64,000 nucleotides of DNA from Alterluteimonas quercicellularis (GTDB taxonomy: Bacteria; Pseudomonadota; Gammaproteobacteria; Xanthomonadales; Xanthomonadaceae). The notes under the pieces are model-generated. The model was not told where the DNA came from. It saw only the letters and a list, made by a program, of their open reading frames with translations, and did no database searches. A program made the translations under genes and the position numbers. Shown here one piece after another: positions 18,986-28,881 of this stretch (the stretch's first letter is position 1; each line of letters opens with the position of its first letter). The DNA lies in assembly GCF_021191635.1 (NCBI RefSeq), contig NZ_JAIWPR010000024.1, positions 48,485 through 112,484 on the forward strand, written 5' to 3'.

Positions 18986-20796
18986 TCCCCCGGCGCCTCC
19001 GGCGCCCGCTCGCGCTGGCCGCCCTGGCCGCGCTCGCCCTCGCGCCGCCGCTGGCGCAGGCCGGCCTCGCCGTCGACCTCGACGCCGCCGGGCTGTCGCC
19101 GGCCGAGCGCGCCGCCGCCCGGGCGCTGATCGCCGACGCCGACGCCCGCCTGCCGCCGGACCTGGCCGAGCGCGCCGGGCCGCTGGTACTGCGCCTGGGC
19201 GACGACCTGCCCGCCGGCGTCCACGGCCGCCAGCGGGGCCGCCGCATCGCGCTCGACCGCGCACTGCTGGCGCCGCGCCTCGCGGACCCCGGCGCGCCCG
19301 TCCCGGCCCGGGACGACCCCGCGCTGTCGGCGCTGCTGCACGAGATCGCCCACGTCCTCGACGCGCGGCTGGGCCTGTCGCGCGAGCCGCGCCTGCTCGA
19401 CCTGGCCGGCTGGCAGGTGCGCCCGCGCCGCTTCGGCCTGCGCAACGCGCGCAACCCGATGCGCGACCGCTCGCCCGATCCCTACGAGCTGCACGCGCCG
19501 GCCGAGTTCGTGGCGGTGAACCTCGAGCACTTCCTGCTCGATCCCGGCTACGCCTGCCGCCGGCCGGCGCTGCACCGCCATCTCGCCGAGCGCCTGGACA
19601 CGCCGGGCGCCGCTACCGGCGGCCCGCTCTGCCCGGACGCCCTGCCCTTCGTCGCGCCGGCCACCGACGGCGTGTACGAGCCGCTGGATCCGTCGCGCGT
19701 GTTCGCGGTGGAGTACCTGCTGGCCGAGCCGGCCGCCTCGCCGATGAGCCGCTGGGGCCACAGCATGCTGCGGCTGGTGGTGTGCGCGCCGGGCCGCGCT
19801 CCTGGCCCGGACTGCCGGCTCGACCTCGGCCACCACCGCGTACTGTCCTTCCGCGCCTTCGTCGACGATGTGCAGGTCTCCGGCTGGGGCGGCCTGACCG
19901 GGCGCTATCCCTCGCGGCTGTTCGTGCTGCCGCTGTCGCAGGTGGTGGACGAGTACACCCAGGTCGAGCTGCGCGGGCTGCGCTCGGTGCCGCTGCGGCT
20001 GTCGCGCGCGGAGATCGCCGGCCTGCTCGAACGCGCCGCGCAGCTGCACTGGGCCTACGACGGCCGCTACACCTTCCTCGGCAACAACTGCGCCACCGAG
20101 ACCTTCAAGCTGCTGCACGACGGCGTGCCGCGGCTGGCCGGGCAGCGGCTGGCGAGCATCACCCCGACCGCGCTGCTGCGCCGGCTCGAACGCGCCGGCG
20201 TGGCCGACCCGTCGCCGCTCGACGGCGAGGACGCGGTGCGGCTCGGCTACCGCTTCCCCGCCGCCGACGCGCACCATGCCGAGCTGTTCGCCGTCGCGCG
20301 CGAGCGCCTGGCGCTGCCCGCGCGCGACGCCGACGCCTGGCTGGACCTTGCGCCCGGGACGCGCCGGCCGTGGCTGGAAGCCGGCGACCTGCGCGCCAGC
20401 GCGGCCCTGCTGGTGCTGGAGGACGCCGCGCTGCGGCGCGCGGAACAGCGCGCGCGCAAAGCGCTGCAGCGCCGGCTGCCGCGCGGCGACGCCGACGCGC
20501 GCGCCGGGCGCGCGCTGCTCGACGACACCCTCGCGCTGGAAGGCCTGCTGATCCGCCCCGCGCGCCTGCTCGACGGCACCCCCGGCTACGGCCTGCCGCA
20601 GGTCGAAGAACGCGAGCGGCTGGCCGAGGATGCGCCGGCACTGGCCGCACGCTGGCGGTCCACCGGCGAACGCCTGCGCCGGCTGGCGGAGGCCGTGCTG
20701 CCGCCGCTGCACGCCGATGCGCTGCGCGGCGGCCAGGAGAACCTCGAACTGATCGGCGGGCGCCTGCGCGCGCTGCAGGCGGGCGGCGCCGGCTGA
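18982..20796 (+). CDS. Exported DUF4105 protein with an N-terminal HExxH domain
   Basis: A 604-residue protein starting at the GTG that overlaps the DUF2388 stop. Residues 1-29 are a signal peptide. The first domain carries HEIAHVLD near residue 130, a gluzincin-like zinc motif. The DUF4105 domain follows, with WGHSMLRL near 258 and GNNCATETFKLL near 372; the His and Cys of these motifs fit a permuted papain-like (NlpC/P60-type) dyad. The C-terminal 200 residues are Arg/Ala/Leu-rich helices. A periplasmic enzyme acting on peptides or lipids is plausible. Coupling to DUF2388 suggests the two work together. Confidence 0.78.
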   Translation: MIPRRLRRPLALAALAALALAPPLAQAGLAVDLDAAGLSPAERAAARALIADADARLPPDLAERAGPLVLRLGDDLPAGVHGRQRGRRIALDRALLAPRLADPGAPVPARDDPALSALLHEIAHVLDARLGLSREPRLLDLAGWQVRPRRFGLRNARNPMRDRSPDPYELHAPAEFVAVNLEHFLLDPGYACRRPALHRHLAERLDTPGAATGGPLCPDALPFVAPATDGVYEPLDPSRVFAVEYLLAEPAASPMSRWGHSMLRLVVCAPGRAPGPDCRLDLGHHRVLSFRAFVDDVQVSGWGGLTGRYPSRLFVLPLSQVVDEYTQVELRGLRSVPLRLSRAEIAGLLERAAQLHWAYDGRYTFLGNNCATETFKLLHDGVPRLAGQRLASITPTALLRRLERAGVADPSPLDGEDAVRLGYRFPAADAHHAELFAVARERLALPARDADAWLDLAPGTRRPWLEAGDLRASAALLVLEDAALRRAEQRARKALQRRLPRGDADARAGRALLDDTLALEGLLIRPARLLDGTPGYGLPQVEERERLAEDAPALAARWRSTGERLRRLAEAVLPPLHADALRGGQENLELIGGRLRALQAGGAG

Positions 20797-20838
20797 GGCG
20801 GCGGACCGGGCCGCGGGAGCGCGCGGTGTCACGGAAGG

Positions 20839-20908
20839 CCGCGCGCGAGCGCGCTTCTAGGAGGACGGCAGGTTCGCTCTTTCCCGCAGGAGCGCGCTCG
20901 CGCGCGAC
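20839..20908. repeat. REP-like palindrome pair
   Basis: An inverse copy at 20839-20860 (GCGCGCGAGCGCGCTTCTAG) and a direct copy at 20885-20908 (CGCAGGAGCGCGCTCGCGCG) face each other in the convergent gap between the DUF4105 and amidohydrolase genes. Confidence 0.72.
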
Positions 20909-20923
20909 TGCCCGTCGGCAACG

Positions 20924-23900
20924 TCAGCGCGGCGCCGGCGCCTGTCCGGAGAACCCGGGCGCGGGCGCCGGCCGCTGCCGCGGCCAGAGCTCGTCCAGGC
21001 TGCCGGCGCGGTACAGGCGGCCGTGCTTCATCACCTCGGCGATGCGCCGCGTGTTGCGGATGTCGCCGCGCGGGTCCGCCTCCAGCACCAGCAGGTCGGC
21101 GAACTTGCCCGGCTCCAGGCTGCCGAACTCGGCGGCGCGGCCGATCGCGGTCGCCGAGCCCAGGGTCGCCGCGCGCAGCGCCTCGTGCGGGGTCATGCCG
21201 CCCTCGACGTGCGCTTCCAGTTCCCAGTGGAAGCCGGGGCCCGGGATCTCGCCGTGCGAGCCCATGCCCACCACCCCGCCCGCGCGCTGCAGGCGCGCGG
21301 CGTCGGCGGCCAGCCGCGGGTACAGCATCAGCGCCGGGTCCACCCACTGCCGCGCCTGCACGCTCTGCATCGCCACCTCGTAGGGCCGGGTGGCGCGGAA
21401 CAGCGGATCGCCCAGCGGCGCGTCGCGGGCGACGTAGCGATCCTGCGCCGGCGGGCCGCCGTTGACGATCTGCAGCGTGGTGTCGTAGCTGGTGCCGCTG
21501 CGCGCCAGCAGCTCGATGGCGTCGCGGTACAGCGGCGTGCCCAGCGAATGCTCGTGGCCGGCGTAGCCGTCCACGACCTGGCTCAGGCCCAGCCTGAAGG
21601 ACAGCGAGCCCTCGGTGGTCGGCATCACCCCCATCTCCGACGCGGCCTGCACCAGCCACTGCCGCTGGCGGCGGTTGCCGATCAGGTACTGCTTGACGTT
21701 GCGCAGGCGGTAGCGGTCGCGGTAGCGCGCGAGCAGCGCGCGCGCCTCCTCGGGCGAGGCGATGCGGTTGAACGAGAACATCGCCATGCCGGTGCTGGGC
21801 ACGCGCGCGCCGAGCACGCGGCCGGCGTCGACGAGGTCCTGGTAGGCGAGCATGTCGATGCTCAGCGAGGACGGGTCGAACGCGGTGGTGATGCCGTAGG
21901 CCAGCCGCGCGCGCAGGCCCCAGGCGTCGGTGTCGAGCAGGTCGCGGCGGATGTCGGCCACGTGGTCGTGGATGTCGATGAAGCCCGGCACCAGGAAGCG
22001 CCCGGAGACGTCGCGCGCCTGCACGCCGGCGGGCACGTCCACCGTGCCGCGCGGGCCGATCGCGAGGATGCGGCCGTCGCGCACCAGCACGTCGGCGTCC
22101 TCGATCGCCTCCTCGCCGCGCATGGTGATCGCGGTGGCGCCGCGCAGCAGCAGCGTCCCCTCCGGCACGTCGCGCGGCACCTCGACCACGGCGTCGAAGG
22201 CCTCGGTGTCCGTGCCGATGCGCGGGGCATCCGCGCTCCAGCCGGGCCGGTCCGGCGGGTTGAGCGCGACGCCGGCCAATGCGCGGCGGTGGAACCTCGC
22301 GCCGACCGACCAGGCGATGGTGCGTCCGCCGTCGGCCCAGTCGAAGTCGTCGGCGCCGACGTCGGTGATGCGGCGATGCTCGACGCCGGGCGCGGACAGG
22401 TCCACCGTCGCCCCGGGCGCCGGCGCCGGCAGCAGGTGCAGCTGCTGCGCGACCTGCGCCAGCGCCCAGCGGCCGTCGGGGCTGATGCGCACGTCGTCCA
22501 CCGGCACCGGGCCGTCCTGGAAGTACCAGCCCGGGCCCGTGATCTTCGCCGGCGCGGAAGCCGCGCCGTCGACCAGCGAGATCGCGACCGTCCCGCCGTC
22601 GCCGTCGCGCACGTGGACCTTGGTGCCGGCCGCGTCCAGGTGCAGCGTGCCGCCGAAGTCGCCCGCACGCACCACCCGCGCCGGGCCGCCGCCCACCGGC
22701 AGCGCCAGCAGCTCGGACTCGCGGACGCTGCCGAACACCATCGAGGCCTGCATGCGCGCGCGGTTGTCCGAGCGCAGCGCGTACACGGTCCGGCCGTCGG
22801 GGGCGAAGACCGGCTGGGTGTAGTAGTCGGCCTGCGCGGTCAGCGCGCGCGGCGCGCCGCCGTCGGCCGGCGCCACCCAGACCCGGCCGCCGCGCGCACC
22901 GTCCCAGGTGACGTAGGCCAGCAGGCGGCCGTCGGGCGACCAGGCCGGGTGGAAGGCCGGCGGCGCGTCCTCGGGCAGCAGCGGGCGCGCCGCGCCGGCG
23001 CCGTTGAGCGGCATGAGGTAGAGCCGGCCCAGCGCCGAGAACGCCAGCCGGCGGCCGTCCGGCGACTGCCGCGGCGTGCGGATCAGCCGCGCGCGCACCG
23101 GCCCGGTCTCCTCGCGCACGTCCACGCGCGTCAGCGGCCCCAGTGCCAGCTCGACTTCGGCGACGAACGGAACCGGCGCCGGCGCGCCGCCGTCCAGCGG
23201 GATGCGCTCGAAGCGGCCCTCGCGCGCGAGCAGCAGCGCGCGGCCGTCGGCCGAGAACGCGAAGCGCGGCAGCAGGTCCTGCCAGCTCTGCGCCATCGAC
23301 TGGTCCTGCTCGACCGGGAACGCCAGCCAGCGGTCGGCGCCGCTGCGCAGGTCGCGCAGGCGCAGGCCGGTGCGGCCTTCCCAGCGCGCGCCGTAGGCCA
23401 GCCAGCGGCCGTCGCGCGAGGGCAGCGGGCGGAAGAAGGTGCCGGCGAACGGCCGCCGGCCGGGCACGCCCGGCTCCGGCACCACCACGGTCTCCTCGCC
23501 GGAGGCCAGGTCGCGGCGCACGATCGACCAGGTGTCGAGCTTGGCGCCGTCCTGGCCGCCGTCGCGGCGCGCGTAGTACAGCCAGCGGCCGTCGGCCGAG
23601 GGTGCGGCGCCCAGCGCGCTGCGGCGGGCCCCGCCCTCGGTGCGCGCCGGCGACAGCAGGGTCTGCCCGCCGTCGAGGTCGTAGCGCCACAGCTCGTAGT
23701 CGTTGACCGACCAGCGGAAGCGGCTGACGTACAGCGCGCGGCCGTCGGCGCTCCAGGCCGGCGAGACCAGCACGGTGTCGTCGTCGCCGAAGCTCAGCTG
23801 CTCCAGGCCGCTGCCGTCCGGGCGCACCCGCCACAGGTTCTCGGCGCCGGAACGGTCGCCGACGAAGGCGATCCAGCGCCCGTCGGGCGAGTACGCCGGC

Positions 23901-24205
23901 TGCGTCTCCACCGCCATGCCGCGCAGCAGCGGCCGGGCGCGGCCGCCGCGCGCGTCGAGGGTGTAGAGATCGCCCAGCAGGTCGAAGACGAGGCTGCGCC
24001 CGTCGGGCGCGGCGTCGAGCGACATCCAGGTGCCCTCGTCGGTCTCGAAGGCGATCCGCCGGGCGGGCCGCAGCGGCAGCGTCTGCCCCGCCGGCTGCAC
24101 CCCGCGCGGCGGGCTCGGCGGCGGCGCGGCCTGCGATGCCACCGCCGCGGCCAGCAGGACGGCGCCCGCCAGGCGGCAACGCGCGGCACGGGCATGCGGG
24201 CGCAC
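20924..24205 (-). CDS. Large exported amidohydrolase with N-terminal TolB-like beta-propeller
   Basis: A 1093-residue protein. The start is taken as the GTG at 24205, five bases after the rluC stop, because a signal peptide (LAGAVLLAAAVASQA) follows; upstream frame lies inside rluC. Residues about 30-680 hold repeated PD40/WD40-like blades (recurrent PDGRWIAFVGD, ADGRALYVS, PDGRLLAYVT). Residues about 690-1070 form an amidohydrolase: VPGFIDIHDH (HxH, with an extra ID), EGSLSF, GHEHSLG, GMGSHGE, and LGSATAIGRA with LEPGKFADLLVL near the end. Such fused propeller-amidohydrolases are periplasmic; the substrate is thought to be a peptide or cyclic amide. Probably co-transcribed with rluC. Confidence 0.84.
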   Translation of the reverse strand: MRPHARAARCRLAGAVLLAAAVASQAAPPPSPPRGVQPAGQTLPLRPARRIAFETDEGTWMSLDAAPDGRSLVFDLLGDLYTLDARGGRARPLLRGMAVETQPAYSPDGRWIAFVGDRSGAENLWRVRPDGSGLEQLSFGDDDTVLVSPAWSADGRALYVSRFRWSVNDYELWRYDLDGGQTLLSPARTEGGARRSALGAAPSADGRWLYYARRDGGQDGAKLDTWSIVRRDLASGEETVVVPEPGVPGRRPFAGTFFRPLPSRDGRWLAYGARWEGRTGLRLRDLRSGADRWLAFPVEQDQSMAQSWQDLLPRFAFSADGRALLLAREGRFERIPLDGGAPAPVPFVAEVELALGPLTRVDVREETGPVRARLIRTPRQSPDGRRLAFSALGRLYLMPLNGAGAARPLLPEDAPPAFHPAWSPDGRLLAYVTWDGARGGRVWVAPADGGAPRALTAQADYYTQPVFAPDGRTVYALRSDNRARMQASMVFGSVRESELLALPVGGGPARVVRAGDFGGTLHLDAAGTKVHVRDGDGGTVAISLVDGAASAPAKITGPGWYFQDGPVPVDDVRISPDGRWALAQVAQQLHLLPAPAPGATVDLSAPGVEHRRITDVGADDFDWADGGRTIAWSVGARFHRRALAGVALNPPDRPGWSADAPRIGTDTEAFDAVVEVPRDVPEGTLLLRGATAITMRGEEAIEDADVLVRDGRILAIGPRGTVDVPAGVQARDVSGRFLVPGFIDIHDHVADIRRDLLDTDAWGLRARLAYGITTAFDPSSLSIDMLAYQDLVDAGRVLGARVPSTGMAMFSFNRIASPEEARALLARYRDRYRLRNVKQYLIGNRRQRQWLVQAASEMGVMPTTEGSLSFRLGLSQVVDGYAGHEHSLGTPLYRDAIELLARSGTSYDTTLQIVNGGPPAQDRYVARDAPLGDPLFRATRPYEVAMQSVQARQWVDPALMLYPRLAADAARLQRAGGVVGMGSHGEIPGPGFHWELEAHVEGGMTPHEALRAATLGSATAIGRAAEFGSLEPGKFADLLVLEADPRGDIRNTRRIAEVMKHGRLYRAGSLDELWPRQRPAPAPGFSGQAPAPR

Positions 24206-24210
24206 GCCGG

Positions 24211-25173
24211 TCAACCCAGCCGGTCCAGCACCTGCCCGAGCTCGGGCGCCAGTGGCGCGTGCAGCACGTAGGGCGTGCGGCCGCCGTCGAGGGCGAACGC
24301 CATCGACGCCGCGTGCAGGGCCAGCCGGCGCAGGCCGGCCTGCTCGCGCAGGCGGCGGTTGGCCTCGGCGTCGCCGTACTTGTCGTCGCCGGCGACCGGG
24401 TGCCCGAGGTGCGCGGCGTGCGCGCGGATCTGGTGGGTGCGGCCGGTCTCGATCCGCACCTCGCACCAGGAATGCCCGCCGCGCCGCTCGAGCACCTTGA
24501 AGTGGCTGAGCGAGGGCTTGCCGGCGGCGTCGACCCGGACGTGCCGCTCGCCGCCCTGGCGCAGGCCCACGTGCAGCGGCGCGTCCACGCTCATGACGCC
24601 GTCGGGCAGGCGCCCGAGCAGCAGGGCCAGGTAGCGCTTCTCGATCCCGCCCTCGCCGCGCATCAGCGCCTGCAGCTCGGTCAGCGCCTTGCGCTTCTTG
24701 GCCACCACCAGCAGGCCGGAAGTGTCGCGGTCGAGCCGGTGCACCAGCTCGAAGCTGCCCTCGGGGCGCAGCGCGCGCAGGGTCTCGATGGCGCCGAAGG
24801 CGATCCCGCTGCCGCCGTGGCTGGCGATGCCGGAGGGCTTGTTCAGCGCCAGCAGGCGCTCGTCCTCGTGGACGATCGCCGCCTCCAGCGCCTGCAACAG
24901 CGAGCGCCCGGGGCCGCCCTGGGGCGTGCCCGGGCCGTCCAGCCGCACCGGCGGGATGCGCACCTCGTCGCCGCCGGCCAGCTTGCGCTCGGCCTTGGCG
25001 CGGCCGCCGTTCACCCGCACCTGGCCCGATCTCACCAGCTTGTAGACGAGGCTGCGCGGCGCCCCCTTGAGCTGGCCCAGGAGGAAGTTGTCCAGCCGCT
25101 GGCCGTCGCGGTCCTCGGGCACCCGCACGGTGCGGGCGCCGGCGGCGCGGGGGGATGGGGGTGAATGGGACAT
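24211..25173 (-). CDS. rluC: 23S rRNA pseudouridine synthase RluC
   Basis: A 320-residue RluA-family enzyme that isomerises uridines in 23S rRNA (955, 2504 and 2580 in E. coli). An S4 RNA-binding domain occupies residues about 22-75. The catalytic domain follows with motif HRLDRDTSGLLVVAKK, catalytic aspartate D148, and the closing GRTHQIRAHAAHLGHPVAGDDKYG. The start ATG at 25173 sits only 15 bases from the -10-like box for rne on the other strand, so the two divergent genes share a compact control region, as in E. coli. The amidohydrolase follows five bases after its stop. Confidence 0.92.
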   Translation of the reverse strand: MSHSPPSPRAAGARTVRVPEDRDGQRLDNFLLGQLKGAPRSLVYKLVRSGQVRVNGGRAKAERKLAGGDEVRIPPVRLDGPGTPQGGPGRSLLQALEAAIVHEDERLLALNKPSGIASHGGSGIAFGAIETLRALRPEGSFELVHRLDRDTSGLLVVAKKRKALTELQALMRGEGGIEKRYLALLLGRLPDGVMSVDAPLHVGLRQGGERHVRVDAAGKPSLSHFKVLERRGGHSWCEVRIETGRTHQIRAHAAHLGHPVAGDDKYGDAEANRRLREQAGLRRLALHAASMAFALDGGRTPYVLHAPLAPELGQVLDRLG

Positions 25174-25187
25174 CGGCGATTTTGATC

Positions 25188-25196
25188 TGCTACACT
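25188..25196 (+). promoter_or_regulatory. Extended -10 promoter for rne
   Basis: TGC followed by TACACT at 25191-25196 matches an extended -10 (TGnTAnnnT). The local sequence is AT-rich by the standard of the window. No good -35 is seen, as often with extended -10 sites. It faces rne and abuts the rluC start. Confidence 0.55.
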
Positions 25197-25202
25197 CGCC
25201 GC

Positions 25203-25646
25203 GCGAGATAAGGGTTTGATTTCGCAGGAAGTTGCGCAGGGCATCTCCCGGGACGGGACGGGCCGAGCGCTCCAAGGGCCGAAAGCCCCGCTTCCTGGAT
25301 TCCGATGCAGTGCGCGGCCACCGCCCCCGGGGCGGACATGTTAGCGGCTCACCGGCAGACCCGGCCATCGCCCGGCCCGAGAGGTCCGGTGCTGAACATG
25401 ACCCGCGCGGCGCCCCGGCCTTCGAGCCGACGGCCGCCGCCGGCCCCGAAACAGGCAAGACGAACAACAAGCGCTCCCGCGGCGTGCCGTGGTGTCGTAG
25501 CGCTGGAAACCCCAAGACCGCGCCGCGAGGCGCCGGGGCCCCACGCCCCGCGCGACCCGGTCCCGACCGGGCCGGCGCGGTCTCAAGTGTCCAGAGGCGA
25601 AACGCCCACGGCGTTCCGCGCGGTGGCAGCGCGCGAGGAACGCACC
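25203..25646 (+). promoter_or_regulatory. Long 5' leader of rne
   Basis: About 440 untranslated bases separate the promoter-like site from the rne ATG. No other gene is convincing here, although the frame is open back to 25305 in phase with rne. GC-rich hairpins are present, for example 25555-25560 (CCCGGT) pairing with 25565-25570. In E. coli the rne leader is about 360 bases and lets RNase E cut its own mRNA; a leader of this size in the same place suggests similar autoregulation, which is inference. Confidence 0.5.
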
Positions 25647-28600
25647 ATGAAACGCATGCTGATCAATGCGACGCAGGCCGAAGAGCTGCGCGTCGCCATC
25701 GTCGACGGCCAGACGCTCTACGACATCGACATCGAGCAGCCGTCGCAGGAACAGAAGAAGTCCAACATCTACAAGGGCCGCATCACCCGGCTCGAGCCGT
25801 CGCTGGAGGCGGCGTTCGTCGAGTACGGCGCCGAGCGCCACGGCTTCCTGCCGCTGAAGGAGATCTCCCGCGACTACTACCAGTCCGGGGTCGACCACCG
25901 CAACGCCGGCATCCGCGAGCTGCTGCGCGAGGGCCAGGAGGTGGTGGTCCAGGTCGAGAAGGAGGAGCGCGGCAACAAGGGCGCGGCGCTGACCACCTTC
26001 ATCTCGCTGGCCGGCCGCTACATGGTGCTGATGCCCAACTCGCCCACCGCCGGCGGCGTGTCCCGCCGCATCGAGGGCGAGGACCGGGCGGCGCTCAAGG
26101 AGGCGATGGACAAGCTGGACATCCCCGACGAGATGGGGGTGATCATCCGCACCGCCGGCGTCGGCCGCGACGCCGAAGAGCTGCAGTGGGACCTCGACTA
26201 CCTGCTCAGCATCTGGCGCGCGATCGCCGAGGCCGCGCTGAGCAAGCCGGCGCCGTTCCTGATCTACCAGGAGTCGCGCCTGATCACCCGCGCGCTGCGC
26301 GACTACATGCGCGCCGACATCGGCGAGATCCTGGTCGACACCCCGGAGATGTACTCCGAGGCGCTCGAGTTCGTCGAGCAGGTGATGCCGCACAACAAGC
26401 GCAAGCTCAAGCACTACACCGACGACACCCCGCTGTTCAACCGCTTCCAGATCGAGTCGCAGATCGAGAACGCCTACGAGCGCACCATCCGCCTGCCCTC
26501 CGGCGGCGCGCTGGTGATCGACCAGACCGAGGCGCTGACCGCGGTGGACGTGAACTCCGCGCGCGCCACCCGCGGCGGCGACATCGAGGAGACCGCGTTC
26601 CACACCAACCTGGAGGCGGCCGAGGAGGTCGCCCGCCAGCTGCGCCTGCGCGACCTCGGCGGCCTGGTGGTCATCGACTTCATCGACATGTCGTCGAACA
26701 AGCACCAGCGCGAGGTGGAGAACCGCCTGCAGAACGCGCTGAAGTACGACCGCGCCCGCGTGCAGCTGGGCCGGATCTCGAAGTTCGGCCTGATGGAGAT
26801 GAGCCGCCAGCGCCTGCGCGCGTCGCTGGGCGAGTCCAGCCAGATCGTCTGCCCGCGCTGCGAGGGCCACGGCCGCATGCGCAGCGTGGAATCGCTGTCG
26901 CTGTCGATCATCCGCGTGGCCGAGGAGCACGCGATGAAGGACAACACCGGCCAGGTCATGGTGCAGGCGCCGGTGGAGATCGCCAACTACCTGCTCAACG
27001 AGAAGCGCGGCGCGCTGGCCGAGATCGAGAAGCGGCACAAGGCGCCGATCGTCATCGTCGCCGACGAGCAGCTGCACACGCCGCACTACGAGGTCACCCG
27101 CATCCGCGAGAACGAGCTGGGCGAGGAGACCGCGCGCCCGAGCTACCAGCGCGGCACCCCGCGCAAGCTGGCGACCATCGCGCTCAACAAGAACAACCTC
27201 AACGTGCCGCCGCCGGCGGTCACCAACGTGCGCCCGGCCCAGCCGGCGCCGGTGCGCGAGCCGCGCGAGGAGCCGGCGCCCGCGCCGGTCGCCGTCGCCC
27301 CCGCGCCGGCGCCGCAGCCCGCGCCCGCACCGCTCGCGCCCGCCGCCGGCGGCGTGGTCGGCTGGCTGAAGCGGCTGTTCGCCGCGCCCGAAGACGGCGC
27401 GCACGCACGCCCGGCCTCGCCCGCCCCGGCGCAGCCGCGCGAGGAGCGCAACGGCGGCGATCGCGATCGCAACGGCCGTCGCGACCGCCGCCCCGGCCGC
27501 GAGGGCCCGCGCCGCGACGAATCGCGCCGCGGCGCCAAGCCGAACGGGCAGAACGAGCGCAGCGGCCAGGCCGGCCGCGAGCAGCGCAACGGCCAGCAGG
27601 ATCGCGCGGCCGCCCAGAAGGCGCCGCCGCAGCCCGCGCCCGCGCAGGCCGGCCAGGCGCCCGCGGCACCCAAGCCGCCGCGCGCGCCCAAGCCGCCGAA
27701 GGCCGGCCGCAAGCCCGAGGGCGAAGAGGCGCGCCGCGAGGAACCGCGCCGCGAGCCCCGCGAAGCCCGCGAGGAGGCGCGCCGCAGCGAGGCCGTGCCG
27801 GCCCCCGCCGTCGAAGCCACGGTCGCCGCCGCCACCGCGGTCGCGGCAGGCCAGGCCGCGGCCGAGGCGAGCGCGCGGATCGAGGACCGCGCCGCGGCCG
27901 AGGTCGTCGCGCCGGCGCAGGACGCCGCCGCCGTGGCCGAGGCGCCGACCGAGACCGTCCGGACCGACGGCGACGCCGCACCCGCCGACGATGCCGGCAC
28001 CGGCGAAGGCGGCCGCCGCCGCCGCGGTCGCCGTGGCGGCCGCCGCCGTCGCCGCGGGACCGGCGAGGCCGGCACCGAGCAGGACGCCGCCCTGGACGCG
28101 CTCGACGACGAGACCGGCCAGGACGGCCCGACGCAGGCCGTGGACGGCTCCCAGCCCGAGTTCGATTTCGACGACGTCCAGTCCACCGACACCCGCGCCG
28201 CGGCCGCCGAGCCGGCGCGCACCGCCAGGCCCGCGGAGCCGCCGCGCCGCGAGGCGCCGGCAGCGGTCGCCGCGGCCACGGCGACGATCGTCGCGGCCGA
28301 AGCCACGGCGCAGCCCGACGCGTCGCCCGGACCGGAACCGTCCGTGGCCGCCGCACCGCAGGCGCTGGCGGATGCCGCCGATGCGCCGGTGCCGGCAGCG
28401 GACGCGGCAACCGGGACGGCACCGTCCGAGGCGGATGCCCGCATCGCGCCGGTAGCGGACGCTGCGAAGGCGGACGACACCGCCCCCGCCGAGGCGATCG
28501 AGCGCGCCAACCCGACGCCGGCCGATGCCGCCGCGGGCCTCGCCGCCGACACCGCGGAGGAAACGCAGGTCCCGCCGGCGCGCACGCAGGCCGCTCCGGC

Positions 28601-28760
28601 CGCCGCCAGCGCCCAGCCCGACGCCCCGCCCGCCGCCGCACCGGTCACCGCGGGCCTGTTCGACGCCGTCGCGACGCCGGCGGAAGCCGATGCGGCCAAC
28701 GCCGGCGAGGACGCCACGGACGAGGACGAGGACCAGGCCTCGGGCAAGCGGGAAGCCTGA
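25647..28760 (+). CDS. rne: Ribonuclease E
   Basis: A 1037-residue endoribonuclease that starts mRNA decay and matures tRNA and rRNA. The start is the ATG giving the conserved [21 protein letters not shown], preceded by GAGGA at 25635-25639; the in-phase upstream frame is leader. The catalytic half (about 1-515) has the S1 domain (residues 37-118), the DNase I-like site with D301 ([14 protein letters not shown]) and D344 (VVIDFIDM), and the Zn-link cysteines C402 and C405. The C-terminal half is low-complexity Ala/Pro/Arg: an Arg-rich patch near 600-640, another near 785-805 ([15 protein letters not shown]), and a long acidic Ala/Asp tail. It is expected to scaffold a degradosome, but I cannot place enolase or helicase sites. 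Confidence 0.95.
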   Translation: MKRMLINATQAEELRVAIVDGQTLYDIDIEQPSQEQKKSNIYKGRITRLEPSLEAAFVEYGAERHGFLPLKEISRDYYQSGVDHRNAGIRELLREGQEVVVQVEKEERGNKGAALTTFISLAGRYMVLMPNSPTAGGVSRRIEGEDRAALKEAMDKLDIPDEMGVIIRTAGVGRDAEELQWDLDYLLSIWRAIAEAALSKPAPFLIYQESRLITRALRDYMRADIGEILVDTPEMYSEALEFVEQVMPHNKRKLKHYTDDTPLFNRFQIESQIENAYERTIRLPSGGALVIDQTEALTAVDVNSARATRGGDIEETAFHTNLEAAEEVARQLRLRDLGGLVVIDFIDMSSNKHQREVENRLQNALKYDRARVQLGRISKFGLMEMSRQRLRASLGESSQIVCPRCEGHGRMRSVESLSLSIIRVAEEHAMKDNTGQVMVQAPVEIANYLLNEKRGALAEIEKRHKAPIVIVADEQLHTPHYEVTRIRENELGEETARPSYQRGTPRKLATIALNKNNLNVPPPAVTNVRPAQPAPVREPREEPAPAPVAVAPAPAPQPAPAPLAPAAGGVVGWLKRLFAAPEDGAHARPASPAPAQPREERNGGDRDRNGRRDRRPGREGPRRDESRRGAKPNGQNERSGQAGREQRNGQQDRAAAQKAPPQPAPAQAGQAPAAPKPPRAPKPPKAGRKPEGEEARREEPRREPREAREEARRSEAVPAPAVEATVAAATAVAAGQAAAEASARIEDRAAAEVVAPAQDAAAVAEAPTETVRTDGDAAPADDAGTGEGGRRRRGRRGGRRRRRGTGEAGTEQDAALDALDDETGQDGPTQAVDGSQPEFDFDDVQSTDTRAAAAEPARTARPAEPPRREAPAAVAAATATIVAAEATAQPDASPGPEPSVAAAPQALADAADAPVPAADAATGTAPSEADARIAPVADAAKADDTAPAEAIERANPTPADAAAGLAADTAEETQVPPARTQAAPAAASAQPDAPPAAAPVTAGLFDAVATPAEADAANAGEDATDEDEDQASGKREA

Positions 28761-28789
28761 CCCGCCTGCCACCGCGGCGTCACCATGCA

Positions 28790-28811
28790 CGGGCGGCCTT
28801 CGGGCCGCCCG
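28790..28811 (+). terminator. Terminator-like UUCG hairpin after rne
   Basis: A 9-base perfect stem pairs 28790-28798 (CGGGCGGCC) with 28803-28811 around a TTCG tetraloop, 30 bases after the rne stop. No T tract follows, so it may protect the 3' end rather than terminate by itself. It also stands between rne and the convergent regulator gene. Confidence 0.55.
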
Positions 28812-28881
28812 CTGCGTTCAGGGCCGCCTGCGACGCCGCCGGGACCCGCCTGCGGCCCGCAGGCCGAAGCGCGTCGCGCGC

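Noticed and set aside
25305..25646. 114-codon in-phase N-terminal extension of RNase E
   Set aside because: RNase E proteins start at MKRMLINA; the ATG has a good ribosome site and the upstream part is Pro/Arg-rich leader, not a conserved domain.
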